Shown here: piece after piece, positions 35,300-47,179 of the stretch
Layout: every line of letters starts with the position of its first letter
Numbering within the stretch: position 1 is the stretch's first letter
Assembly: GCA_029339505.1 (NCBI GenBank)
Contig: JAQISU010000345.1
Coordinates: 1,697,501-1,761,500 of the forward strand
DNA length: 64,000 nt
DNA from: Unio delphinus
Taxonomy: Eukaryota; Mollusca; Bivalvia; Unionida; Unionidae
Direction of reading: 5' to 3'
Program-made: the position numbers and the translations under genes
The notes under the pieces: generated by a model
What the model was told of the DNA's origin: nothing
Databases searched by the model: none
Seen by the model: only the letters and a program-made list of their open reading frames with translations

Positions 35300-38200
35300 T
35301 GTTGTTTTAGGTTTAATTACTAGCTGAATGAAATGCATTGAGAAGTTTTAATTACATGTTGTATAAAATGCATGGAAAAGGTTTAATTACTAGCTGTATA
35401 AAATGCATGGATAAGGTTTAATTAATAGCTTTATAATTTGCATGGAATAGGTTTAATTACCAGCTGTATGAAATGCATTGAGAAGTTTTAATTACATGTT
35501 GTATAAAATGCATGGAAAAGGTTTAATTACCAGCTGTATAAAATGCATGGAAAAGGTTTAATTATTAAGCTGTATAAAATGCATGGAAAAGTTTTAGTTA
35601 CTAGCTATATAAAATGCATTGAGAAGTTTTAATTACAAGCTTTATAAAATGCATGGATAAGGTTTAATTACCAGCTGTATAAAATGCATGGAAAAGGTTT
35701 AATTACTAGCTGTATAAAATGCATGAATAAGGTTTAATTACTAGCTGTATAAAATGCATGGATAAGGTTTAATTACCAGCAGGATAAAATACATGGATAA
35801 GGTTTATTTACTAGCTGTATAAAATGCATGGAAAAGGTTTAATTACTAGCTCTATAAAATGCATGGAAAAGGTTTAATTAATAGCTGTATAAAATGCATG
35901 GAAAAGGTTTAATTATTAGCTGTATAAAATGCATGGAAAAGTTTTAGTTACTAGCTGTATAAAATGCATTGAGAAGTTTTAATTACATGTGTATAAAATG
36001 CATGATAAGGTTTAATTACTAGCTGTATAAAATGCATGGAAAAGGTTTAATTAATAGCTGTATAAAATGCATGGATAAGGTTTAATTAATAACTGTATAA
36101 AATGCATGGAAAAGGTTTAATTAATAGCTGTATACAATGCATGGATAAGGCTTAATTAAAAGCTGTATAAAATGCATGGAAAAGGTTTAATTATTAGCTG
36201 TATAAAATGCATGGAAAATGTTTAATTATTAGCTGTATAAAATGCATGGAAAAGGTTTAATTAATAGCTGTATAAAATACATGGATACGGTTTAATTATT
36301 AGCTGTATAAAATACATGGATAAGGTTTAATTATTAGCTGTATAAAATGCATGGAAAATGTTTAATTATTAGCTGTATAAAATGCATGGAAAAGGTTTAA
36401 TTAATAACTGTATAAAATGCATGGAAAAGGTTTAATTAATAGCTGTATAAAATGCATGGATAAGGTTTAATTAATAGCTGTATAAAATGCATGGATAAGG
36501 TTTAATTAATAGCTGTATAAAATACATGGATAAGGTTTAATTAATAGCTGTATAAAATGCATGGAAAAGGTTTAATTAATAGCTGTATAAAATGCATGGA
36601 AAAGGTTTAATTAATAGCTGTATAAAATGCATGGAAAAGGTTTAATTAATAGCTGTATAAAATGCATGGAAAAGGTTTAATTAATAGCTGTACAGAATGC
36701 ATGGAAAAGGTTTAATTAATAGCTGTATAAAATGCATGGATAAGGTTTAATTAATAGCTGTATAAAATGCATTGAAAAGGTTTAATTAATAGCTGTATAA
36801 AATGCATGGAAAAGGTTAAATTAATAGCTGTATAAAATGCATTGGAAAGGTTTAATTAATAGCTGTATAAAATGCATTGAAAAGGTTTAATTAATAGCTG
36901 TATAAAATGCATTGAAAAGGTTTAATTAATTGCTGTATAAAATGCATGATAAGGTTTAATTACTAGCTGTATAAAATGCATGGAAAAGGTTTAATTATTA
37001 GCTGTATAAAATGCATGGAAAAGGTTTAATTATTAGCTGTATAAAATGCATTGAAAAGGTTTAATTAATAGCTGTATAAAATGCATGGAAAAGGTTTAAT
37101 TACTAGCTGTATAAAATGCAAGAAAAAGGTTTATTTAAAAGCTGTATAAAATGCATGGAAAAGGTTTAATTATTAGCTGTGTATAAAATGCATGGAAAAG
37201 GTTTAATTACTAGCTGTATAAAACGCATGGAAAAGGTTTAATTACTAGCTGTATAAAATACATGGATAAGGTTTAATTATTAGCTGTATAAAATGCATGG
37301 AAAGGTTTTATTATTAGCTGTGTATAAAATGCATGGAAAAGGTTTAATTATTAGCTGTGTATAAAATGCATGGAAAAGGTTTAATTACTAGTTGTATAAA
37401 ATGCATGGAAAAGGTTGAATTACTAGCTGTATAAAATACATGGATAAGGTTTAATTATTAGCTGTATAAAATGCATGGAAAAGGTTTTATTATTAGCAGT
37501 ATAAAATGCATGGATAAGGTTTAATTACTAGCTGTATAAAATGTATGGAGAAGCAGAGGTGTAGCTAGAGTGTTTGGTGCCTGGGGACAATATTGATTCT
37601 CCCCCCCCCCCCCCCACCTCAACTCTGAAACCCATTATTTTCATCAATAAAATAACCATTACCCGTTACAAACTATTTCAAACCCCATTTTGATGCCCCC
37701 CCCCCAGTATGGCACCCGAGAAAAAAAATACCCCCTGCCCCCCCCCCCCAGCTACGCCTCTGGAAAAGGTTAAATTAATAGCTGTATAAAATGCATGGAA
37801 AAGGTTTAATTACTAGCCATATAAAATGCATGGATAAGGTTTAATTAATAACTATAAAATGCATGGAAAAGGTTTAATTAATAGCTGTATAAAATGCATG
37901 GAAAAGGTTTAATTAATAGCTGTATAAAATACTTGAATAAGGTTTAATTAATAGCTGTATAAAATGCATGGAAAAGGTTTAATTAATAGCTGTATAAAAT
38001 GCATGGAAAGGTTTAATTATTAGCTGTATAAAATGCATGGAAAAGGTTTAATTAATAGCTGTATAAAATACATGGATAAGGTTTAATTAATAGCTGTATA
38101 AAATGCATTGAAAAGGTTTAATTAATAGCTGTATAAAATGCGTTGAAAAGGTTTAATTAATAGCTGTATAAAATGCATGGAAAAGGTTTAATTAATAGCT

Positions 38201-38615
38201 GTATAAAATGCATTGAAAAGGTTTAATTAATAGCTGTATAAAATGCATTGAAAAGGTTTAATTACTAGCTGTATAAAATGCATGGAAAAGGTTTAATAAA
38301 TAGCTGTATAAAATGCATGGAAAAGGTTTAATTAATAGCTGTATAAAATGCATGGAAAAGGTTTAATTAATAGCTGTATAAAATGCATGGAAAAGGTTTA
38401 ATTAATAGCTGTATAAAATGCATGGAAAAGGTTTAATTAATAGCTGTATAAAATGCATGGAAAAGGTTTAATTACTAGCTGTATAAAATGCATGGAAAAG
38501 GTTTAATAAATAGCTGTATAAAATGCATGGAAAAGGTTTAATTAATAGCTGTATAAAATGCATTGAAAATGTTTAATTATTAGCTGTATAAAATGCATGG
38601 AAAAGGTTAAATTAC
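35300..38615. repeat. 35-bp minisatellite, about 88 copies, largest array in window
   Basis: Unit tttaattaatagctgtataa + aatgcatggaaaagg. Variants include ttactagc, gcattgaaaagg and gataagg. The array is split at 37554-37762 by a MITE. 38616-39204 is unique AT-rich sequence. Confidence 0.98.
37554..37762. mobile_element. hAT-like MITE inside the 35-bp array
   Basis: 209-bp element with 13-bp terminal inverted repeats, cagaggtgtagct and agctacgcctctg (12 of 13 match). The interior has three long C-runs and no coding capacity. Flanks gagaag (37548-37553) and gaaaag (37763-37768) look like a partial target-site duplication within a repeat unit. The class is inferred from terminus style only. 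Confidence 0.75.
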
Positions 38616-39204
38616 TGGTCTAAATTTTATATTCTGATAATGAAAGAACTTGCATTTATTAAATACAACACTGAATATTTCTTATGTGCATTGATTGTAT
38701 TTGTGTTAGACATGTCAGAAACTATAATAGATTAGTCTGGTATGAATCTTTTGATGTCAACCAGCCATTGACAGAACCCAAATAAATGTGATTTAATCCT
38801 CTTTAGATATTAAAAAGGGTTCAATTATCATTATTTTTTTAAAGGTAACATTTTAAAAACTGTGATGAATTCTACTTTGCTGAAAGGAACACTGTCTTAT
38901 CCGAAACACAAGTGGCCATACATTTGTGTCTATGGACCAGGCTATGAACTAGGAAATATCTAGAAAATAAATGTTTTAGATTTATAATTTGATGGTCAAA
39001 ATGATGTTAACTTTGGTTGTGCGGTAGAGTGTTTACTAAATATATTAAATAGAACTTGTCTTTAGTGATCGAGGCTACACAGTTATGCTGTTGGCATGTT
39101 TGAGTGTTTTTTTAAAATAAAAAATGTTTTTCCTATTTCATTCTGTCACTTTAATTGAAACTGCAGGAGATTTTGCTTCAAGTTTCTACTGATGTACCAT
39201 TGAT

Positions 39205-39406
39205 ACTCACTTATAAGTACAGGCAAACTGCAACAACATAAACCCAGATTTGATGTTGCCTAATACACCTGCAGGTCATGGTCTGTGTTGTTTGTTCTTT
39301 TGAATACTACTAACAAACTGCACAGACCGAGATCTGCTGGCACATTATGCAATGTCAGATCTCGGTCTGTGCAGTTTGCAGTTGGTTTTCATTTATAAGC
39401 AAGTAC
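39205..39406 (+). mobile_element. Fold-back element, copy 3, with perfect hairpin
   Basis: About 200 bp, opposite orientation to the copies at 5961 and 14777. It contains a 23-bp perfect inverted repeat: left arm 39314-39336, right arm 39356-39378, 19-nt loop. The outer ends also carry inverted gcaaactgca / tgcagtttgc-type sequence. No coding capacity. Confidence 0.7.
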
Positions 39407-39737
39407 AGATGGTTAAGATTTTTCAATACATAGTTTTTCATTTTCTTGATTTGCATGTAACAATGTTGGATTCTTCTCAGGGTATACCTCTTCCTTCAAC
39501 TAATCAACTTAGTCTCGTAGCATTATTTTTCATCCTTTTTCTGAAACTCTTCTAGCAAGGATGATTTAAAAAAAATCTATTGCTGAGACAATTCTTGACA
39601 ATTCAGTTAAAGACTTGCATGTTTATGATTGGTTTTGTTATCTTTGTTATTTATGAAATTACAAATGGAGATTTCAAAAATTACTAGGATTTGTTTGAAA
39701 ATATTAGAATAAACCAATTTTTTCAAGCCTTTATCAC

Positions 39738-40190
39738 TGTGACTTAAAAGTTTCACTTGAAATTACCCACAATATTTATCTGTAAAGTAGTCTAGCCCTG
39801 CATAACAATAAGTCCCCATTTTCCTTATTGCCTTTAAAGTCTCACTTGAAATGACCTGCAGTTTTTATATGTAAAGTAGTCTAGCCCTACATAACAATAA
39901 TTCCCATTTTCCTTATTGCCTTTAAAGTCTCACTTGAAATGACCTGCAGTTTTTATATGTAAAGTAGTCTAGCCCTACATAACAATAATTCCCATTTTCC
40001 TTATTGCCTTTAAAGTCTCACTTGAAATGACCTGCAGTTTTTATATGTAAAGTAGTCTAGCCCTACATAACAATAATTCCCATTTTCCTTATTGCCTTTA
40101 AAGTCTCACTTGAAATGACCTGCATTTTTTTTATCAGTAAGTAGTCTAGCCCTACATAACAATAATTCCCATTTTCCTTATTGCCTTTAA
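39738..40190. repeat. 88-bp tandem repeat, 5 copies
   Basis: Unit cttattgcctttaaagtctc + acttgaaatgacctgcagtt + ... acaataattcccattttc. A diverged extension continues to about 40350. 40351-41229 has nothing else recognised. Confidence 0.95.
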
Positions 40191-41229
40191 TTACCAGCTC
40201 TTTTTATCAATAGAAGTCTAACCAATACCTACCAATAAATCTTATTACCTTAGTTAATTTAAAATCTTACTTAAAATTACCAAATTACTTGCTCTTTCTA
40301 ATAAATGCCCTTTATTTCAATGACAGTAAAGTCTCGCTTGAAATTACCTCCTCCTTTTTTCCTCATAAAAGTACAGATCGACCCTGCTATAGCCTGCTCT
40401 GTTATAAAATTAACTCCCGATATATTAGGTTGTGGTGTAGACTGAAAAAGTTTCATATACTGTACATGTATTTTTCTTGTACATGAAATTTTTTCTTATA
40501 AGTGTGAAAGAAACCAAGTTAAAGGTTTATTAACATTTTGGGGAAGAGAGTGTATGTGATATCAAAAATGAGATGATTATGACGTGGCTTCTGAAATTTT
40601 ATAGACACTGTAAAACGTCTCTCTCTTAGTAAGAGGGGTAGTTAATTGGATTTAGCTACCTTATCTAGGGAATGACCTCGTTGATATTATGATCCGGTAG
40701 GTGTGAATGAAAGACTAAGAATATCAACAGACAGCTGGGCAAGATTATTAGGAATAAATAATGCAATACACACACCCCTTAGACAAGAAAAATGACAAAT
40801 TTAATCAAACAAATTAATGTGGTAATTTTAATTCAACTTAAATAATATCAACAGAATATATTAGCAGCGTCTAATTTTGATTTATTACATCATCATAATG
40901 CAAGGTGAAAATACTGCAGTGTCCATGACTGATTGCATCATCTTCCTCGACTGTATTCAAACATTCCTATTTAATTGAGTCTTCCCTTTCTGACTACCTC
41001 ATCCTTCTTGCACTTCCTAGATTTTACTCTTTTACTCTCTACTTGTCACTTTCCTCTTTTAGACCTCACTCATCACTTCTCCCTTTTCCTTTTCTTTCTT
41101 GTGGACTTTGTTTCAGGACTGTTGAATCCCCTCTCCCTCGACAAACTATTTCCTTAAAGGACAAAATTATCCCTAAATCGCTATACGTACCAGATGCATA
41201 TAAAGTTCTTCATTGATGTTATTCAGAAT

Positions 41230-41440
41230 ACTCTCCATCCAGACACTGCGTAAAGTCTATCCATCCAGACACTGCGTAAAGTCTATCCATCCAGACACTG
41301 CGTAAATTCTATCCATCCAGACACTGCGTAAAGTCTATCCATCCAGACACTGCGTAAAGTCTATCCATCCAGACACTGCGTAAAGTCTATCCATCCAGAC
41401 ACTGCGTAAAGTCTATCCATCCAGGCACTGCGTAAAGTCT
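41230..41440. repeat. 26-bp tandem repeat, 8 copies
   Basis: Unit tctatccatccagacactgc + gtaaag, very homogeneous. Confidence 0.96.
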
Positions 41441-41585
41441 ACCTACAATAGTACCTTGCCCTAATTTATCATGTGACCTCTTTATCAAAATTGTATTGTA
41501 TGTTACTGCGTGCTTGATTACTATTGCATAAAATTCACAGATCCTTACTCACTTCCAGATTATTTAAACATTACAGAACCAAATA

Positions 41586-41692
41586 TAATAGGTAGTTATA
41601 TAATAGGTAGTTATATAATAGGTAGTTACATAATAGGTAGTTATATAATAGGTAGTTATCCTTAACAAGGTAGTTATATAATAGGTAGGTTT
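41586..41692. repeat. 15-bp tandem repeat, interrupted by an element
   Basis: Unit tataataggtagtta, about six copies with a ccttaacaagg interruption. Closely related sequence (tagttatccttaactagtag) resumes at 42024-42073, so the intervening segment looks inserted. Confidence 0.88.
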
Positions 41693-41702
41693 TAAGAGTA
41701 GG

Positions 41703-41724
41703 GTGGGAGTTTGTAAACTCCCAC
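41703..41724. other. 10-bp perfect inverted repeat
   Basis: gtgggagttt and aaactcccac with a 2-base centre, at the edge of the degraded Penelope-like fragment. Confidence 0.8.
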
Positions 41725-41753
41725 ATGCACGGGCCTAGGGAAAATTAATCGCA

Positions 41754-42014
41754 TTACCTCCTTATTTTGTTTCTTATTAGAATGTCGCATAGGTTTTTGT
41801 TCTTCCGATATGCCGTTATGAGCTTTTGATGATAAATTCAAGGAAAGTCCTTCTGAATTTTAACGAATCCTTCTCTAATCAATTTTGCTGCAAGAGTTGC
41901 TTTAGTATTGTATGTGATAACGAATGGTATAATGTCTATCACTTCTTCGTGCAAATTAAGGCTGAAAGGGGTAATCGTTCCTAGTTTTTTGATCCAATAG
42001 GCCTCTCTTTTGGT
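41754..42014 (-). pseudogene. Degraded Penelope/GIY-YIG-type retroelement fragment
   Basis: The minus strand reads 87 codons in one frame with a single internal stop before the terminal one. First comes TKREAYWIKKLGTITPFSLN, like the C-terminal end of GIY-YIG-bearing reverse transcriptases (E..WI..L.T..P.GLN). Then, in the same frame, comes IIPFVITYNTKATLAAKL and, after the stop, AYRKNKNLCDILIRNKI. This resembles the segment following the RT domain in the same proteins (pFvttYNp ... aYRr.kNLrdlLVr). In intact relatives as I recall them the second segment precedes the first, so the order here is unusual. Not functional. The family assignment rests on motif memory. Confidence 0.6.
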
Positions 42015-42073
42015 AAGATTTTAGTAGTTATCCTTAACTAGTAGTTATATAATAGGTAGTTATCCTTAACTAA

Positions 42074-43799
42074 AGATAATCAGTATCGTCCTAAAAAAGG
42101 AAATTATTTCATATTTATTCATATTACCCTTTACATGTTGCACATAAACAATTGGATTGCAGGTAATCAACTTTGCTAATGAACTAGTAACTGTAAAATT
42201 AAAAGGTAAATTGCAAAACAACTCTAGCATCAAACAATTCCATGAAATTGAATAAGATAAATTGCATAACAACTCAAGCATCACATATTTCCTTGAAATT
42301 TAATAAACAATACATAATATGCAACAAGTTGCATACAACAAAAAGTTAAATAGTATGTGAAATAAAATTTGTGTACCTTAATGCTGTTAACTTTAAAACT
42401 TGTGCATCCAACACTAAACCTTGTCTTTCTCGCAAGACAGACACCTGGTCCCTCTCTTGTTTAATGAGGAAGACTGACACTTGGTCCCTCCCATGTTTAA
42501 CGAGGTTTAAGCACTATTATTTCTGAGGCTTCCCCCAGAGCCAAACTTCTCTCTCATGAAATTTCTGACTAAAGAATTTTGACCACAGTTGTCACTTTAA
42601 AATGTCAGTTAGTTTCAAGAGGTATGCCTCAATTTCAAACAGCCAATCATAAGCAGTGGTTTTCACAAAAGTTTTCCTAAGACAAACATTTATTTCATCA
42701 GTAAGAATCTCTGAACTACTTTATATTACTTTTCCGTTTGAAGAATGACTATTAGACATGGATCAGAAAGTTCAACTGGCACTTTCTCAAACCCGTTTTA
42801 TATTATCCCATCATATTCATTGAACTGGAACTATGACCCATTAAGTTGAAGTTTTAAGACTGACATGGAAGAAATTAAGAATAAAGATCGAAATGAGCCT
42901 TCCAAATACTTTCCTGGTCTAAATGTGTAAAATATTTTAAGCTTGGCACATTCAACTTTAAGGTTCACTGATAATTTGAAATTTGATACTTCACCTATAT
43001 GTATTACATAGGAAAAAAAATCATATAAGTATGAAAATAACATGTATAAAGTTTATTGTTTTGTTTCAATTTCTTTAAAAGTTTTGTTCCAAACTAAACA
43101 TCAGAAATATGAGCATCTGAACCAGTGGTGGGCCTTTTGAGAACATTGATTTCGGTTTATTGTTGAATGATGTCAGCTGATAAGTGTTAATCCTATTACT
43201 GCTGATCCATGAATAATGAAGCTGTTAAAGTCTTCTTTGTGTTTGTGTCTGATATACATTTGTTGTTTAAAAAAATATCAGACATGTGATTGTTTATTTA
43301 AACTGCATACACGACCTGGAACAAACTGAGTGTGGTAGTTGTTATATACTCATCAGTTAATTTAAGTACATCATTGATCATCAAAATCCACTGCTTGTTT
43401 AAATTATGGGACAACGATGTCAGAAAAATTATATTAAATAAACAAAAGCGGCCAATATGGGCATGTGACTTGGCTGTGTTGTTAGATGCAATCAGTTGAC
43501 CATTGAATAATGTCATCCTTTTCACTACAAAAATGCCCACATTCTTGATAATTATTCTTATTCTCGTTGAAGTTGTTGAAAGGAATAGGAGTAAAGGTGT
43601 TAATTAGTGGATATTTAGAATGGATAACAGGACACGGAAACATAAAGCTAACATAAAGCTTTTTATGTTTGAGAGAAGATTGAAGCTAGTGGATAATCCA
43701 CCGTCAGCAAGAAAAGCAGTCCAAAGCTTAAGATGGATGGAGACACAAGATACTATGTTTGAATTTTTCACTTGAGGAATATGATTGACTTTGTCAAAT
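42074..43799. other. Unique AT-rich intronic sequence
   Basis: No exon recognised. The 70-80-codon minus-strand frames show no family resemblance. 42437-42505 has a diverged two-copy motif (gacacctggtccctc / gacacttggtccctc). Confidence 0.5.
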
Positions 43800-44033
43800 G
43801 TGACAGTTAGAGATAATCAATCAGTTTTTTAAAAGACAATGATGTGACAGTTAGAGATAGCAGAAAATCAATCAGTTTTTTAAAAGACAATGATGTGACA
43901 GTTAGAGATAGCAGAAAATCTGTTTTTTAAAAGACAATGATGTGACAGAGATAGCAGAAAATCAATCAGTTTTTTAAAAGACAATGATGTGACAGAGATA
44001 GCAGAAAATCAATCAGTTTTTTAAAAGACAATG
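43800..44033. repeat. about 51-bp tandem repeat, 4-5 copies
   Basis: Unit gacagttagagatagcagaa + aatcaatcagttttttaaaa + gacaatgatgt, with small deletions. 44034-44789 is unique. Confidence 0.93.
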
Positions 44034-44789
44034 AATACGATTTGTGGATGAGAAAATTTAGCAGTATGAAATGTATACAGACTGTTTATGGAACTTGGGA
44101 CATACAGAAAAGTAAATGTGCTTCACCTTTTGGTGCGAAATTTCGCTATTTTTTTCCGTTGAATTGAGACACTTAGTAATTTGTCACAAAATGATTGAAT
44201 ATTTTAAATATGTGTGTGCATATTTTCTATTGAATTACTTATGGATTCAATTTATGTGATGGGATTCGCAGGTGAGCACATGGTGTTGATACACTGTTTA
44301 TGTTATACATTGAACATGTATATAAAAACAGTATATACCTGTATGTACCAATGTATGGTTCTCTGAATAAAGTGAAATATTATATATGCAATCTCTGTTT
44401 TCACTACAGGTGTTTCTCATTTAATATGTTTTTATTTTTAAGATGATAACTGTGCCAATAAAGTACATATTTTTGTGCCTGTTTTTATTGCCACCTACCC
44501 ACCCTACCACAAATGTTTCAGTACATGCATCATTTTCTTAATCTAACTGACCTGGTTACCTATAACAGTGTGTCTATAATATAGTGGGGTTCTATGGATC
44601 CCAACTACTGTGTTATAGCAGGTCACACTTTATAATCAAGCCCTCCATGCTTTTTAAATCACACTTAAAATTATTAAACTTTTTTCATGAATGCACAGTC
44701 AAGCCCTCCATGCATTTTAAATCTCACTTTGATTTACCACCAATTTATTTGATAAAACTGACGTCTAGACCTTCACTAAACCCCCTTAT

Positions 44790-44960
44790 CTCAGGGTCTT
44801 TGAAATTACCTCCTCCATTTAAAATGACCTCAACTATTTGAAATTCCCTCCTATTTAAAATTCCCTCAACTATTTGAAATTACCTCCTCTATTTAAAATT
44901 ACCTCAACTATTTGAAATTACCTCTTATTTAAAATTACCTAAATTATTTTAAATTAACTC
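44790..44960. repeat. about 34-bp diverged tandem repeat, 4-5 copies
   Basis: Unit caactatttgaaattacctc + ctatttaaaattac. The cacttgaaattacc theme also appears around 39760-40350, so the two arrays may share an ancestor. Confidence 0.8.
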
Positions 44961-45183
44961 TATTCTTCCTAAAAGTAAATTGAAGATCTACAATAAATCC
45001 TTGAATAAAAAGAAATTAAGAAATGAAATGCATATTATATATATAGTATGAGAAAATAAAATTTTAATTTATTATGGAAAACAGTTCTAAAAATATATTT
45101 TGAGAAGCCTAATATTTATTCCAAATTATTAGCTATATATAGTACAGGACTGACATGAAGTAATAATTCATTCATAACAATGT

Positions 45184-45550
45184 AAGTTATTCTGTGTGAT
45201 ATATGGACCATTCATATAAGTTATTCTGTGTGATATATCATTCATGTAAGTTATTCTGTGTGATATATGGACCATTCATGTAAGTTATTCTGTATGTGAT
45301 ATATGGACCATTCATGTAAGGTATTCTGTGTGATATATGGACCATTCATGTAAGTTATTCTGTGTGATATATGGACCATTCATGTAAGTTATTCTGTGTG
45401 TGATAATATGGACCATTCATGTAAGTTATTCTGTGTGATATATGGACCATTCATGTAAGTTATTCTGTGTGATATATGGACCATTCATGTAAGTTATTCT
45501 GTGTGTGATATATGGACCATTCATGTAAGTTATTCTGTGTGATATATTCA
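45184..45550. repeat. 34-bp tandem repeat, about 11 copies
   Basis: Unit ttattctgtgtgatatatgg + accattcatgtaag. Confidence 0.95.
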
Positions 45551-45622
45551 TGTGCTTTAATATAACTACTGACTAGGTTACAATGTACTTAGGTTTCAAG
45601 GAGAGATCTTGTAAGTCAGGTA

Positions 45623-45624
<2 letters not shown>

Positions 45625-45685
<61 letters not shown>

Positions 45686-45822
45686 CTAGTACTTAGATTA
45701 CAGAAAAAATGTTCTTAAAAGTTTAGTAATAATAATAATAATAATAAAAAATTAATACTTAGATTGATGGAAATGCTTTTAAAGTCAATAATAATATTAT
45801 TATTATTATTACTATTATAATG

Positions 45823-45887
<65 letters not shown>

Positions 45888-45927
45888 ACTAATACTTAGA
45901 TTGCAAGAAATGCTCTTTAAAGTTAAC

Positions 45928-45987
<60 letters not shown>
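45625..45987. repeat. Compound repeat: (aat)n / (att)n blocks separated by a 40-bp spacer motif
   Basis: Blocks of (aat)n at 45626-45679, 45727-45747 and 45928-45987, and (att)n at 45795-45884. They are separated by copies of a spacer like actaatacttagattgcaag + aaatgctctttaaagtta. Opposite-polarity blocks face each other. Confidence 0.93.
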
Positions 45988-45988
<1 letters not shown>

Positions 45989-46499
45989 CAGGCATACAAA
46001 CAGTGGTCTGCAATTTGTATATGACACAGTTATGCTAAGTACCTATATAATGTCAGCATAATATTAGACTCTACAAGGACAGTGTCTTGCCAATCAAACA
46101 CTGAATTCTTGTGGAACATTTACTTCAAAATGTTCATGTACAAGACTAATTAGTGTCAGAAAAAGTACATTAGGATGGAAATAACCTTTCAACATTTTAT
46201 TTTTCAGCCAGACATTTGCATGCAGATGAAATTCGAATAGCAATAAATGTTGCATAAACAGTGTTAATATATAATTAATTTGAATGATATTAATTTTATT
46301 TTTCAAAGTTCAATTATGAATAAACCATAAAGTTGTATTCATAATTTGAAGTATCTTAGAGTTTGTAATCAAGAAAAAATTATTTTTTAAAACAGAAAAA
46401 TGTAAATAATTAAAACAAAAGGAAATCTTTTGTTTGCATGTATGATGAAGTCTTGTTCCCTTGCAAAGGGATCATAATGTCACACAGCATTAGTCAGTA
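45988..46499. other. Unique AT-rich intronic sequence
   Basis: No exon or element seen. Confidence 0.5.
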
Positions 46500-46890
46500 C
46501 ATACACATGACCAGTGGGACATATTTTAGTCTGACACAATGATGTCACTCAGTGTATACACATGACCAGTTTGACAGATCTTAGTCTGACACAATGATGT
46601 CACTCAGTGTATACACATGACCAGTGGGACAGATCTTAGTCTGACACAATGATATCACTCAGTGTATACACATGACCAGTGGGACAGATCTTAGTCTGAC
46701 ACAATGATGTCACTCAGTGTATACACATGACCAGTGGGACAGATCTTAGTCTGACACAATGATGTCACTCAGTGTATACACATGACCAGTGGGACAGATC
46801 TTAGTCTGACACAATGATATCACTCAGTGTATACACTTATCCTGAGTGGGACATATTTTAGTCTGACACAATGATATCACTCAGCATATG
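46500..46890. repeat. 55-bp tandem repeat, 7 copies
   Basis: Unit cagtgggacagatcttagtc + tgacacaatgatgtcactca + gtgtatacacatgac. Confidence 0.95.
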
Positions 46891-47179
46891 CACATGTAAA
46901 ATGGGACAGATTGTAATGTCACATTGTTATTCAACATGCATATCCCAGGAAACCAGTGTGTACACTTGTATACTTTGTAGGTATTACCTATTGCATTATT
47001 GCCAAGGTTTTTAAGATGGGTATGGATTATGTGTGTGTGTGAATGCATATATACTGTTATTGTTATGTATATTTAATTTAATTGTTTGTTTGTTAGTCTT
47101 AATTTTTTTGTTCCATCCATCACATGTTATTGTAATGTAACATTATATGCTGGACTTGACTTTGTCCAAAACAGTTCAT

